A stretch of DNA of 64,000 nucleotides. Origin: Streptomyces nymphaeiformis. Its GTDB lineage: Bacteria > Actinomycetota > Actinomycetes > Streptomycetales > Streptomycetaceae. The stretch covers positions 1 to 64,000 of the forward strand of contig NZ_JACHJY010000004.1 in NCBI RefSeq assembly GCF_014203895.1, given 5' to 3'. Below are positions 48,142 through 57,203 of the stretch, in pieces (positions within the stretch are counted from its first letter, which is position 1; each line of letters starts with the position of its first letter). The notes under the pieces were generated by a model. It saw only the letters and a list, made by a program, of their open reading frames with translations, was not told where the DNA came from and did no database searches. The translations under genes and the position numbers were made by a program.

Positions 48142-49284
48142 ATGACGGAGACGACGGTCGGAATCGGCGGCGCGGCGGAGAGCACCGACATGGTGCTGAA
48201 CATCGGACCGCAGCATCCCTCGACCCACGGCGTGCTCCGGCTCCGGCTCGTGCTGGACGGCGAGGTCGTCCGGCACGCCGAGCCGGTGATCGGCTACATG
48301 CACCGGGGCGCCGAGAAGCTCTTCGAGGCGCGGGACTACCGGCAGATCATCATGCTGGCCAACCGCCACGACTGGCTGTCCGCGTTCTCCAACGAGCTCG
48401 GGGTCGTCATGGCCGTCGAGCGGATGCTCGGCATGGAGGTCCCGGAGCGGGCCGTGTGGACGCGGACGCTGCTCGCCGAGCTGAACCGGGTCCTCAACCA
48501 CCTGATGTTCCTCGGCTCGTACCCGCTCGAACTGGGCGGCATCACGCCCGTCTTCCACGCCTTCCGGGAGCGCGAGGAGCTCCAGGCGGTGATGGAGGAG
48601 GTCTCCGGCGGCCGGATGCACTACATGTTCAACCGGGTCGGCGGCCTCAAGGAGGACCTGCCCGCGGGCTGGCTGGGCCGTGCGCGGCAGGCCGTCGCGG
48701 ACGTGCGGTCGCGGATGGACGTGTACGACCGGCTGGTCCTCGGCAACGAGATCTTCCGGGGCCGTACGCGCGGGGTCGGCGTCCTCGCCCCGGAGACCGT
48801 CCACGCGTACGGGGTGTCCGGGCCCATCGCCCGCGCCTCGGGCGTCGACTTCGACCTGCGCCGTGACGAGCCGTACCTCGCGTACGGGGAGCTCCAGGAC
48901 ACCCTGAAGGTGGCCGTGCGGCAGGAGGGCGACTGCCTCGCCCGCTTCGAGTGCCTCCTCGACCAGACGCACAACTCGCTCGACCTGGCGGACGCCTGCC
49001 TGGACCGGATGGCCGAGCTGCCGCAGGGGCCCATCAACCAGCGGCTGCCGAAGGTGCTCAAGGCACCGGAGGGCCACACGTACGCCTGGACCGAGAACCC
49101 GCTCGGCGTCAACGGCTACTACCTGGTGTCCAAGGGCGAGAAGACCCCGTACCGGCTGAAGCTGCGCTCGGCGTCCTTCAACAACATCCAGGCGCTGGTG
49201 GAACTGCTCCCGGGAACCCTCGTCGCGGACATGGTGGCGATCCTGGGCTCGCTGTTCTTCGTGGTGGGCGACATCGACAAGTAG
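48142..49284 (+). CDS. nuoD2: NADH-quinone oxidoreductase subunit D, second copy (NuoD2)
   Basis: This 380-residue protein is a NuoD-type 49-kDa subunit of complex [80 protein letters not shown] and [20 protein letters not shown]. It lies outside any nuo operon, as does the second nuoD of other streptomycetes. Arg55 in YMHRGAEK aligns with the arginine that NDUFAF7 dimethylates in mammalian NDUFS2. Its quinone-site His/Asp residues look preserved, so it may work in an alternative complex I. ATG 48142 follows the methyltransferase stop by 4 bp. Confidence 0.92.
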   Translation: MTETTVGIGGAAESTDMVLNIGPQHPSTHGVLRLRLVLDGEVVRHAEPVIGYMHRGAEKLFEARDYRQIIMLANRHDWLSAFSNELGVVMAVERMLGMEVPERAVWTRTLLAELNRVLNHLMFLGSYPLELGGITPVFHAFREREELQAVMEEVSGGRMHYMFNRVGGLKEDLPAGWLGRARQAVADVRSRMDVYDRLVLGNEIFRGRTRGVGVLAPETVHAYGVSGPIARASGVDFDLRRDEPYLAYGELQDTLKVAVRQEGDCLARFECLLDQTHNSLDLADACLDRMAELPQGPINQRLPKVLKAPEGHTYAWTENPLGVNGYYLVSKGEKTPYRLKLRSASFNNIQALVELLPGTLVADMVAILGSLFFVVGDIDK

Positions 49285-49306
49285 CCGCCCACCCGGGCCG
49301 GGGCCG

Positions 49307-50317
49307 TCAGGAGCTGACCGCGCCCCTGAGTTCGGCGACGTCCAGCTGTTCCGTCTCGTCGTGCGCCGTCAGGTCGATGACCTGGCCGATCGTGCGGGGG
49401 GCCGGCGGCACCGGCGTGAGGAGGGGGGTGGCGGAGGCGAGGACCTCCTCGCCCACGACGTCGGCGAGGTCGCTGTTCTGCACGGCCTCGATCGCGGCCG
49501 CCGCCTTCTGCGTACCGAAGAAGTCGAAGCCGCCCTCGGGGCGCGGGACGGGCCTGCGGGCCGCGTACGGGACGACCGCGGAGGCGACCGGGACGGCGGG
49601 CAGGGCGGTGGAGGGGGTGGCGGCGGCCGGGCGGGTGTGCTGCTCGGTTCCGGCGGCCGCCGCGTGCTTCCCCTGCGGCTCCTCCGTGTCCCGGGCGCGC
49701 TCGGCGAGGTCGCGGGCGCGGGCGGCCTCGGCGGTGCGGCGGGCCTGCTGGGCCGCGGCGTTGCGCGGGAGGTCGCGCAGGGCCTGGGCGGCGCGGCGGA
49801 AGGCCTCCGGGGTGGGCGTGGATCCGGCGGCGGGCAGCGCCTTGGCGTCGGGGGCGGCGGCGCTCGTCTCCAGGGCGAGGACGCGGCGGCCCTCCAGGGC
49901 GCTGGCGCGCTCGGTCTCCGCGGTGGCGTACCGGCGGAGCAGGTCGGCGTGCTCGCCGCGCAGTCCGGCGAGCTCCACGCGCTTGGCGCGGAGTTTGGCG
50001 TCGAGCCGGGAGCGCAGCGCGCGGGACTCCTCGAGGTCGGCCTCCAGCTCGGCGGTCCGCTCCTCGGCCTTCCACACCTCGGCGGCGCGCGCCCGGTCGA
50101 GTTCGGCGACCTTGAGGCCGGCGTTCCGGTCCCAACTGCGCATGAGGACGGCGCCGGTGACGGCCGCGGCGGCCGCCGCGACCGCGAGCAGCCGCGCGAT
50201 CACCGGGTCGCCGGGCAGCCAGGCGGCCGCGGCGCACACGACCGCGGCGCCGGCGACCGCGGACGGCGGCATCAGCTTGTGCAGAGGCGGGGAATGGCGA
50301 TGGCGTCCACGTGGCAT
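49307..50317 (-). CDS. Membrane protein with coiled-coil domain, unknown function
   Basis: This 336-residue protein has two N-terminal membrane helices (AVAGAAVVCAAAAWL, ARLLAVAAAAAAVTGAVLM), then a long Arg/Glu/Ala/Leu-rich coiled coil (~70-150, ELEADLEESRALRSRLDAKL) and a low-complexity Pro/Ala/Thr segment. The C-terminal FDFFGTQKAAAAIEAVQ and TIGQVIDLTAHDETEQLDV look conserved. The architecture recalls scaffolds in the cell envelope. ATG 50317 (MPRGRHRHSPP) starts just before the membrane part; upstream in-frame ATGs exist. It converges with nuoD2. Confidence 0.72.
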   Translation of the reverse strand: MPRGRHRHSPPLHKLMPPSAVAGAAVVCAAAAWLPGDPVIARLLAVAAAAAAVTGAVLMRSWDRNAGLKVAELDRARAAEVWKAEERTAELEADLEESRALRSRLDAKLRAKRVELAGLRGEHADLLRRYATAETERASALEGRRVLALETSAAAPDAKALPAAGSTPTPEAFRRAAQALRDLPRNAAAQQARRTAEAARARDLAERARDTEEPQGKHAAAAGTEQHTRPAAATPSTALPAVPVASAVVPYAARRPVPRPEGGFDFFGTQKAAAAIEAVQNSDLADVVGEEVLASATPLLTPVPPAPRTIGQVIDLTAHDETEQLDVAELRGAVSS

Positions 50318-50447
50318 GGCCTGAAATTTACCGTGCGTAGGCGCCATGTGGGGCGTCGGCCCGGCAATCTCTTGGCCACTTCTCGCCACCAGAAGTGGAT
50401 ATCGACGGTTCCGGTTCCGTTTCGGGCCGACTCCCCTCCCCCACCGT

Positions 50448-51446
50448 CTACTTCTTGAGCAGCCCCTTCGTCTCCAGATACTCCTTGGCGACGTCCTCCG
50501 GCTTCGCCCGCTCGGCGTCCACCTTGCGGTTGAGTTCGGCGAGATCCGCTGTGGTGAGCACCTTGGTGATCTTGTCGAGGGCGGCGGCTATCTCCGGAGC
50601 GCCGGCGTCCTTGGCGTTGACCACCGGCAGGACGTTGTCGGCGTTCTGCAGCTTCTTGTCGTCGGCGAGGAAGACGAGGCCGTAGCCGTCGACGGTGGCG
50701 TCCGTGGTGGTCGTCAGGACCAGCTGGTCCACCCCGTCCTTGACGGCCTGCTTGGCCTGCGGCGTACCGACGCCCTTGGGGTCGATCCCGGCCACGTCGA
50801 TCCCGTACGTCTTCTTCAGACCGGGCGCGCAGAAGGGCCGCACCGCGCATTCGTCACCGGCCGCGATCTTCACCTTCAGCTTCGCCCGGCCGAGATCCGA
50901 AAGCGTCGTCAGCTTGTTCTTCGCGGCGAATTCCTTCGTCACCGCGAAGGCGTTCTGATCGACGGCCTCTCCGGCCGCGAGGACCTTCAGACCGCGCGGT
51001 TCGGCGAGCTTCCGCAGGGCGTCGACGGTGGGCGTCACATCACCCGAGGCGACCGGCTTGTCCTCGGGCGCCTTCGGGCCGTTCACCTTCGCGTTGAGGA
51101 ATTCCGCGACGGTCGCCGCGTATTCCGGGACGACGTCGATCTCGCCGTTCTCCAGGGAGGGTTCGTACAGCTCGCGATTCTTCACGGTGGTGATCGACAC
51201 CGAGTAGCCCTCGGCCCTCAGCGACTGCGCGTACAGCTCGGCGAGGACCTTGGCCTCCGTGAAGGCGGCCGCGCCGACCACCAGCGAGCCCTTCTTCCCG
51301 GCAGCGGAGTCGCCGGAGCCGCCCGAGTCCTTCTTCTTGCCTTCCTCCAGGCTGTCGCCGCCGCACGCGGCGAGGGCGACGGTCAGCGCCGCCGTCCCCA
51401 GCAGCGCGCCCGCGATACGCGAGACCCTGTTCACGAGATCACCCAT
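50448..51446 (-). CDS. Osmoprotectant ABC transporter substrate-binding lipoprotein
   Basis: This 332-residue lipoprotein has a signal peptide with lipobox VALAACGGDS and an OpuAC/ProX-type periplasmic-binding fold (SLVVGAAAFTEAKVLAELYA, LENGEIDVVPEYAATVAEFL, VLPVVNAKDAGAPEIAAALD). It probably captures glycine betaine, choline or a related quaternary amine. It follows the two permease genes and completes an importer with the divergent ATPase. ATG 51446 or GTG 51434 could start it; ribosome sites are weak. Confidence 0.9.
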   Translation of the reverse strand: MGDLVNRVSRIAGALLGTAALTVALAACGGDSLEEGKKKDSGGSGDSAAGKKGSLVVGAAAFTEAKVLAELYAQSLRAEGYSVSITTVKNRELYEPSLENGEIDVVPEYAATVAEFLNAKVNGPKAPEDKPVASGDVTPTVDALRKLAEPRGLKVLAAGEAVDQNAFAVTKEFAAKNKLTTLSDLGRAKLKVKIAAGDECAVRPFCAPGLKKTYGIDVAGIDPKGVGTPQAKQAVKDGVDQLVLTTTTDATVDGYGLVFLADDKKLQNADNVLPVVNAKDAGAPEIAAALDKITKVLTTADLAELNRKVDAERAKPEDVAKEYLETKGLLKK

Positions 51447-51451
51447 CCCAG

Positions 51452-52126
51452 TCAGCGTTCGGTCATTCGTCTGTCACGTGTCAAAAGGCGGTCCGCGGCC
51501 ACCAGGACGCCCTCCACCAGGAGCGCCAGCAGCGCCACGAGCACGGCGCCCGCGACCACCTGCGCGGTGTCGTACGTGGCGAAGCCGGCCGTGATGATCC
51601 GGCCCAGACCGCCCTGGCCGACCATCGCGGCGACCGTCGCCGTGGCGACGACCTGCACGGCGGCCGAGCGGATCCCGGTCATCACCACGGGCCGGGCCAG
51701 CGGGAGTTCGACGCGCAGGAAGAGCTGTCCGCCCGTCATCCCCATGCCCCGCGCCGCCCGCACCGCCGCCCGGTCGACCTCCCGCACCCCCACGTACGCG
51801 TTGGTGAGGAGCGGGGGCATCGCGAACAGCACGAGGGCCACCACGGTCGGCACATAGCCGGCGTTCCGCAGGGGCGACACCATGAACAGCGCGAGGACCG
51901 CGAAGACGGGGATCGCCCGCCCCACGTTCGACACGTTCACGGCGAGCGTCCCGCCGCGGCCGAGGTGGCCGAGCCACAGGCCGAGCGGAAGCGCGAGCGC
52001 CGCGGCGATCAGCAGCGCCGCCCCGCTCACGTACACGTGCTCGGCGAGCCGCCGCCCGATGCCCTCCTCGCCCGTCCAGTGCGCGCCGGTGGCGAGCCAG
52101 CCCCAGGCGTCCGTCACGATGCCCAT
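51452..52126 (-). CDS. Osmoprotectant ABC transporter permease
   Basis: This 224-residue membrane subunit of the OpuCB/OpuCD type has about six helices (VSGAALLIAAALALPLGLWL, IPVFAVLALFMVSPL, VATATVAAMVGQGGLGRIIT, VVAGAVLVALLALLVEGVL) and the coupling loop REVDRAAVRAARGMGMTGGQ. It starts 1 bp after the stop of the other permease gene and ends 5 bp before the lipoprotein gene, in a single operon. Confidence 0.93.
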   Translation of the reverse strand: MGIVTDAWGWLATGAHWTGEEGIGRRLAEHVYVSGAALLIAAALALPLGLWLGHLGRGGTLAVNVSNVGRAIPVFAVLALFMVSPLRNAGYVPTVVALVLFAMPPLLTNAYVGVREVDRAAVRAARGMGMTGGQLFLRVELPLARPVVMTGIRSAAVQVVATATVAAMVGQGGLGRIITAGFATYDTAQVVAGAVLVALLALLVEGVLVAADRLLTRDRRMTER

Positions 52127-52127
52127 G

Positions 52128-52814
52128 TCACCCGCCTCCCGGCGCGGTCCGTATCCGGGTCCAGGGCGTGAGCAGCCGCTGGAGGCCCAGGAGCAGCAGG
52201 TCGGCGGTGACGGCGAGCAGCACGCACAGCACCGAGGCGGCGAGCATCTGCGCCTTGAAGAAGGTCGGCAGCGCGTCGTCGATGAGGTTGCCCAGGCCCC
52301 CGCGGCCGACGACCGAGCCGACCGTCGTCAGGGCGATCGTGGAGACCGTCGCCATCCGTATGCCCGCCATCAGCACCGGCAGCGCCAGCGGCAGTTCGAC
52401 CTGCCAGAGCATGCGCAGCGAGCCGTACCCCATGCCCCGGGCCGCCTCCCGCGTCTCGGCCGGCACGGCGGCGAGCCCCGCCAGGGTGTTGCGCACGAGG
52501 ATCGTCAGCGCGTACAGCACGAGGCCGGTGACGACGAGCGCCGCCGACAGGCCGAAGAACGGCAGCAGCAGCGAGAACATCGCCAGCGACGGCACCGTGT
52601 AGAGCAGGGTGGTCAGTCCGAGGACCGGTCCCGCGAAGCGGGGCCGGGCGCGGACGAGCAGCGCGAGGGGCACCGCGACCGCGAGCGCGATCAGCACGGA
52701 CACGACCGTGATTCCCACATGCTGGAGCAGCGCTTCCGTCAACTCCCCGCTGCGCGTGCGCAGGTACTCACCGCAGATCCAGTCGTTCGCGACCAGACAG
52801 TTCGGCGCGCTCAT
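52128..52814 (-). CDS. Osmoprotectant ABC transporter permease
   Basis: This 228-residue second permease of the same importer has six hydrophobic segments (ITVVSVLIALAVAVPLALLV, LTTLLYTVPSLAMFSLLLPF, ALVVTGLVLYALTILV) and the EAA-like loop PAETREAARGMGYGSLRMLW. The ATG at 52814 (MSAPNCLVANDWICGEYL) has GGGGGAGGGA upstream, which sets the start; a longer frame opens at 52922. It is divergent from the ATPase gene at 52958 with a 143-bp shared promoter region. Confidence 0.93.
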   Translation of the reverse strand: MSAPNCLVANDWICGEYLRTRSGELTEALLQHVGITVVSVLIALAVAVPLALLVRARPRFAGPVLGLTTLLYTVPSLAMFSLLLPFFGLSAALVVTGLVLYALTILVRNTLAGLAAVPAETREAARGMGYGSLRMLWQVELPLALPVLMAGIRMATVSTIALTTVGSVVGRGGLGNLIDDALPTFFKAQMLAASVLCVLLAVTADLLLLGLQRLLTPWTRIRTAPGGG

Positions 52815-52957
52815 CGTCCCTCCCCCCGGGTCGTCCGCCCTCCCGAACGCTTGTGTGACGACCCTAACCCCCGGCACCGACAATCCCCGAGATCCGCCAC
52901 CATGCGGCAACACGCCCTTCACACAAGGCCGTCGCCCAGGGGACAGAATGGGGAACC

Positions 52958-53938
52958 ATGATCCGGTTCGAGCACGTGACCAAGCGGTACGACGACGGCA
53001 CCACCGCCGTCGACGACCTCTCCTTCGAGGTCGCCGAGGGCGAACTCGTCACCCTGGTCGGCCCGTCGGGCTGCGGCAAGACGACCACGATGATGATGGT
53101 GAACCGGCTCGTCGAGCCGACCTCGGGCCGCGTCCTCGTCGACGGCCGGGACATATCCGGCGTCGACCCGGTCGCCCTGCGCCGCAAGATCGGCTACGTC
53201 ATCCAGCAGGTCGGGCTCTTCCCCCACCGCACGGTCCTCGACAACACCGCGACCGTCCCCGCCCTCCTCGGCTGGAAGAAGGCCGCCGCACGCGCGCGTG
53301 CCGCCGAACTCCTCGACCTCGTCGGCCTCGACCCGGCCGTCTACGGCTCCCGCTACCCCGCCCAGCTCTCCGGCGGCCAGCGCCAGCGCGTCGGCGTCGC
53401 CCGCGCGCTCGCCGCCGACCCGCCCGTCCTCCTCATGGACGAGCCCTTCGGCGCCGTCGACCCGGTCGTCCGCGAGCGCCTCCAGAACGAGTTCCTCGCG
53501 CTCCAGGCCACCGTCCGCAAGACCGTCCTCCTCGTCACCCACGACATCGAGGAGGCCGTCCGCATGGGCGACCGCATGGCCGTCTACGGGCAGGGCCGCA
53601 TCGAGCAGTTCGACACGCCCGCCACCGTCCTCGGCTCCCCCGCCACCCCGTACGTCGCGGACTTCGTCGGCAGCGACCGCGGCCTCAAGCGCCTCGCGGT
53701 CACCCCCGTCACCGAGGCCGACCTCGACCCCGCGCCCCGCCCGGCCGGCGACCAGGGCGACGCCCACGTACCCCTCGGGACCTCCCTCAAGGACGCCCTC
53801 GCCGTGCTCCTCCAGCACGACACCGGCCGCCTCACCGTCACCGGCGACGACGGCCGGCCGCTCGGCGTCCTCACCCCGGCCGGCGTCCACCGCGCCCTGC
53901 GCCGGGCCTCGGCGCCCGCGGACCCTAGTTCGCGCTGA
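52958..53938 (+). CDS. Osmoprotectant ABC transporter ATP-binding protein with CBS domain
   Basis: This 326-residue ATPase has Walker A LVGPSGCGKTTTM, the Q-loop VIQQVGLFPHRTV, the signature LSGGQRQRVGVARAL, Walker B VLLMDEPFGAVDP and H-loop VTHDIEEAVR. The C-terminal ~90 residues include a CBS-like motif (TGDDGRPLGVLTPAGVHRAL), as in OpuCA-type ATPases that sense ionic strength. It would energise the two permeases encoded divergently. Its 3' end overlaps the convergent esterase gene by 14 bp. Confidence 0.93.
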   Translation: MIRFEHVTKRYDDGTTAVDDLSFEVAEGELVTLVGPSGCGKTTTMMMVNRLVEPTSGRVLVDGRDISGVDPVALRRKIGYVIQQVGLFPHRTVLDNTATVPALLGWKKAAARARAAELLDLVGLDPAVYGSRYPAQLSGGQRQRVGVARALAADPPVLLMDEPFGAVDPVVRERLQNEFLALQATVRKTVLLVTHDIEEAVRMGDRMAVYGQGRIEQFDTPATVLGSPATPYVADFVGSDRGLKRLAVTPVTEADLDPAPRPAGDQGDAHVPLGTSLKDALAVLLQHDTGRLTVTGDDGRPLGVLTPAGVHRALRRASAPADPSSR

Positions 53939-55037
53939 GCCTTCCACCCATCCAGATCAGGCCCGGCGGCAGCTCGCGGTTCCACGTGTTGAAGTTGTGG
54001 CCGCCGCTGTCGAGGATGATCGACGAGACCGTCGCCGGGCTCTTCACCTTCTTGATGAACTGCCGCGTCCCCTTCAGGTTGCTCTCGCCCCGCTTCGACG
54101 AGGTCACCAGGAACGACGTCTCCCCCCGCGGCCGGTGATCCAGGCTCCACAGCAGGTCGCCCCGCTTGCGCAGCGCGTCGTCCCCGTGGAACAGGTCCCC
54201 GGTCGTGACGTCCTCCGCCGCCCGGTAGTACGCGGAGAAACCCGCCCCCGCCGTGAACCGGTCCGGGTGGTGGAGCGCCATCTTCAGGGCGCAGTAGCCG
54301 CCCGTCGAGTTCCCCATGAACCCCCAGTTCCGCGCCCTCTTCCCCACCCGGTACCTCTCCGAGACCGCCTTCGGCAGGTCCTGGGCGAAGAAGGTCTCCG
54401 TCTGCGGGCCCCCGGGAACGTCCACGCACTCGGTGTCCCTCGGCGGCGCCACCGTCGGACGCAGCATCACCAGGATCATCGGCTGCATCCGCCCCGCCTT
54501 CGCCTGGAGGTACGCCGTCTTCGGATAGTTGAGCCCCTTGATCAGGTTCTCCGCCGTCCCCGGATACCCGGTGAGCACCACGGAGGCCGGGAACGTCCGC
54601 TTGGCGTACTGCGGCTGGAAGTACTCCGGAGGCAGGTACACATAGGCCGGCGAGACGATCCCCGAGCGGTCGCCCGCCACCATGACCTTCTGGATCTGCC
54701 CCCCGACCGAAGGACGGCCACCGCCCGGCACGTCCAGCCCCTGCGTCCCCAGCACCCGGAGGTGCTTCGAGCCGGCCGCGTGGTCGACGACCACACCCAT
54801 GTCCTGCTCCTGCCCGAACAGATCGGCCCACGAGCCGTAGAAGAGGAACGACCGGTTCGCCGCCAGGCCGACCGCCGCGAACAGCGTCACCTGCGTCACG
54901 AGCAGCAGCCCCACCCGGCCCACCACCGGCCGCCAACCGCGGCGCGCCAGCCGCGGCCACAGCCAGACCGTGGCCAGGAACAGCACCACGGCCAGCGCCA
55001 CGGCCGACACGAGGACTTTGTTACTGGTGAGACCCAT
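53925..55037 (-). CDS. Membrane-anchored esterase-like alpha/beta hydrolase
   Basis: This 370-residue protein has two N-terminal membrane helices (VSAVALAVVLFLATVWLWP, VGLLLVTQVTLFAAVGLAA) and an extracytoplasmic esterase D/antigen 85-like domain. The nucleophile motif is GFMGNSTGGYCALKMAL (Ser in G-x-S-x-G form). The oxyanion side is ASVVLTGYPGTAENLI and the probable catalytic His is in LDSGGHNFNTWNRELP. Relatives act on acyl chains or carbohydrate esters at the cell surface. It is divergent from the MprF-like gene, suggesting an envelope role. ATG 55037. Confidence 0.88.
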   Translation of the reverse strand: MGLTSNKVLVSAVALAVVLFLATVWLWPRLARRGWRPVVGRVGLLLVTQVTLFAAVGLAANRSFLFYGSWADLFGQEQDMGVVVDHAAGSKHLRVLGTQGLDVPGGGRPSVGGQIQKVMVAGDRSGIVSPAYVYLPPEYFQPQYAKRTFPASVVLTGYPGTAENLIKGLNYPKTAYLQAKAGRMQPMILVMLRPTVAPPRDTECVDVPGGPQTETFFAQDLPKAVSERYRVGKRARNWGFMGNSTGGYCALKMALHHPDRFTAGAGFSAYYRAAEDVTTGDLFHGDDALRKRGDLLWSLDHRPRGETSFLVTSSKRGESNLKGTRQFIKKVKSPATVSSIILDSGGHNFNTWNRELPPGLIWMGGRLSAN

Positions 55038-55080
55038 GGGACGACCGAGCCTTCTTTCCGAGATTTTCCCGTGCGTGAAT

Positions 55081-55107
55081 GAACCCGACCCCGTACGCCT
55101 TCGTCAT
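55081..55107 (+). promoter_or_regulatory. Candidate ECF (SigE-type) promoter before the MprF-like gene
   Basis: GAAC at 55081-55084 and CGTCAT at 55102-55107 are separated by 17 bp, matching the AAC/CGTC layout of SigE-dependent promoters. It would give a leader of roughly 90 nt before ATG 55203. sigE itself lies in this window. Confidence 0.45.
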
Positions 55108-55202
55108 AGAAGGCGCACCAGCCGGGACGGCCCGCCGAACGAGCCGCAGGGCCCGACCGGAGTCAAAGACCCTGCGCAGGACCACGGGAAGTACGGGAAG
55201 CC

Positions 55203-57050
55203 ATGTCTGTCACGGTAGATGGGGACAAATCGGGATCGGTTCCGATTCGGGTGCGGCAGATTCTCCGCGGCCCCCGCCCCGAGAAGGTCCCGACCTTCAT
55301 CGGCACGGCCTGCACCCTCATCGGCCTCATCGACATCGCCGCCGGGGTCTTCCCCCGCTTCCGGGCCAGCCGCATGCACCACGCGGCCGAAGTCCTCCCC
55401 GGCACCCTCGGCCCCCTCTCCGCCGCCCTCTCCCTGAGCGCCGGCGTCCTCCTCCTGCTCCTCGCCCACGGCCTCAAGCGGCACAAACGCCGCGCCTGGC
55501 GCGCCGCCGTCGTCCTCCTCCCCCTCGGCGCCGCCGCCCAGTTCGCCTGGCGCCACTCCGTCCTCGGCGCCCTCCTCTCCCTCGCACTCCTCACCCCCCT
55601 CGTACGCCACCGAAGCGAGTTCAACGCCCTCCCCGACCCCCGCAGCCGCTGGCGGGCACTCGCCAACTTCGTCGTCATGGGCGCCGGATCCATCGCCCTC
55701 GGCCTCGTCATCGTCAGCGCCCACCCCCGCCGCATCATCGGCAGCCCCAGCCTCGCCGACCGCCTCGAACACGTCCTCTACGGACTCCTCGGCATCGAAG
55801 GCCCCGTCGCCTACACCCGGGGCGTCGACTGGACCGTCGGCTACTCCCTCGGCGCCCTCGGCATGCTCACCGCCCTCACCACCATCTACCTCGCCTTCCG
55901 CCCCGAACACCCCGCCGCCCGCCTCACCGACGAGGACGAGACCCGCCTCCGCGCCCTCCTCGACCAGCACGGCGGCCGCGACTCCCTCGGCCACTTCGCC
56001 CTCCGCCGCGACAAGGGCGTCGTCTTCTCCCCCAGCGGCAAGGCCGCCGTCTGCTACCGCGTCGTCTCCGGCGTCATGCTCGCCAGCGGCGACCCCATCG
56101 GCGACGTCGAAGCCTGGCCCGGCGCCATCGAACGCTTCATGGACGAAGCCAAGGCCCACTCCTGGACCCCCGCCGTCATGGGCTGCTCCGAGACCGGCGG
56201 CCAGGTCTGGACCCGCGAGACCGGCCTCGACGCCCTCGAACTCGGCGACGAGGCGGTCGTCGACGTCGCCGACTTCTCCCTCACCGGCCGCGCCATGCGC
56301 AACGTCCGCCAGATGGTCAAACGCATCGAACGCAACGGCTACACCACCCGCGTCCGCCGCGTCCGCGACCTCGACGACGAAGAACTCGAACGCGTCCGCC
56401 GCGCCGCCGCCGACTGGCGCGGCACCGACACCGAACGCGGCTTCTCCATGGCCCTCGGCCGCATCGGCGCCCCCGGCGACGGAGACGCCGTCATAGCGAC
56501 CGCCCACAAGACCGACGACACCGAAGGGACCGACTCGCCCTACGGAGACCTCAAGGCGATCATCCACTTCGTCCCCTGGGGCCCCGACGGCATGTCCCTC
56601 GAACTCATGCGCCGCGACCGCTCCGCCGACCCCGGCATGAACGAGCTCCTCATCGTCGCCGCCCTCCAGGCCTCCCCCGACCTCGGCATCACCCGCGTCT
56701 CCCTCAACTTCGCCATGTTCCGCGCCGCCCTCGCCCGCGGCGAGAAGATCGGCGCCGGCCCCGTCCTGCGCATCTGGCGCGGACTCCTCGTCTTCCTCTC
56801 CCGCTGGTTCCAGATCGAGTCGCTCTACAAGTTCAACGCCAAGTTCCGGCCACGCTGGGAACCCCGCTTCGTCGTCTACCGCAAGAGCGGCGACCTCCCC
56901 CGCATCGGCTTCGCCGCCATGCAGGCCGAAGGCTTCGTGAACCTCTCCCTGCCCCGCCCCTTCACCCGCAGGCGCCCCACCCCCGGCCCCCGCCCCTGCA
57001 CCCACATCGTCCCCGCCCAGACCGGAGACCACGAGGTCCGCGCCGCCTGA
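55203..57050 (+). CDS. MprF-like phosphatidylglycerol lysyltransferase (DUF2156)
   Basis: This 615-residue protein has about six membrane helices in its first 240 residues (GTACTLIGLIDIAAGVF, LSAALSLSAGVLLLLLAHGL, AAVVLLPLGAAAQFAW, LGALGMLTALTTIYLAF) and a C-terminal DUF2156 GNAT-like catalytic domain (~265-575: YRVVSGVMLASGDPIGD, FSLTGRAMRNVRQMVKRIER, GMNELLIVAALQASPDLGI, RVSLNFAMFRAALARGEKIG). It would transfer lysine from Lys-tRNA to phosphatidylglycerol, reducing the negative surface charge and resisting cationic peptides. The ATG at 55203 follows GGGAAG. A candidate ECF promoter lies upstream. It precedes folP but is separated by 153 bp. Confidence 0.9.
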   Translation: MSVTVDGDKSGSVPIRVRQILRGPRPEKVPTFIGTACTLIGLIDIAAGVFPRFRASRMHHAAEVLPGTLGPLSAALSLSAGVLLLLLAHGLKRHKRRAWRAAVVLLPLGAAAQFAWRHSVLGALLSLALLTPLVRHRSEFNALPDPRSRWRALANFVVMGAGSIALGLVIVSAHPRRIIGSPSLADRLEHVLYGLLGIEGPVAYTRGVDWTVGYSLGALGMLTALTTIYLAFRPEHPAARLTDEDETRLRALLDQHGGRDSLGHFALRRDKGVVFSPSGKAAVCYRVVSGVMLASGDPIGDVEAWPGAIERFMDEAKAHSWTPAVMGCSETGGQVWTRETGLDALELGDEAVVDVADFSLTGRAMRNVRQMVKRIERNGYTTRVRRVRDLDDEELERVRRAAADWRGTDTERGFSMALGRIGAPGDGDAVIATAHKTDDTEGTDSPYGDLKAIIHFVPWGPDGMSLELMRRDRSADPGMNELLIVAALQASPDLGITRVSLNFAMFRAALARGEKIGAGPVLRIWRGLLVFLSRWFQIESLYKFNAKFRPRWEPRFVVYRKSGDLPRIGFAAMQAEGFVNLSLPRPFTRRRPTPGPRPCTHIVPAQTGDHEVRAA

Positions 57051-57203
57051 CCGAACCACCCACCCGGCCCAGGCACCCGCCCCACGCCACCCGACCGCGA
57101 CACCCGACCAGCCCGGCCACCGGACCCGCCCCACCCTCACGCACACGCCCCCAGCGCCAGGTCCACGCGGCCTGATATCGCCCCTGGGCCCTACGCTGGA
57201 CAC

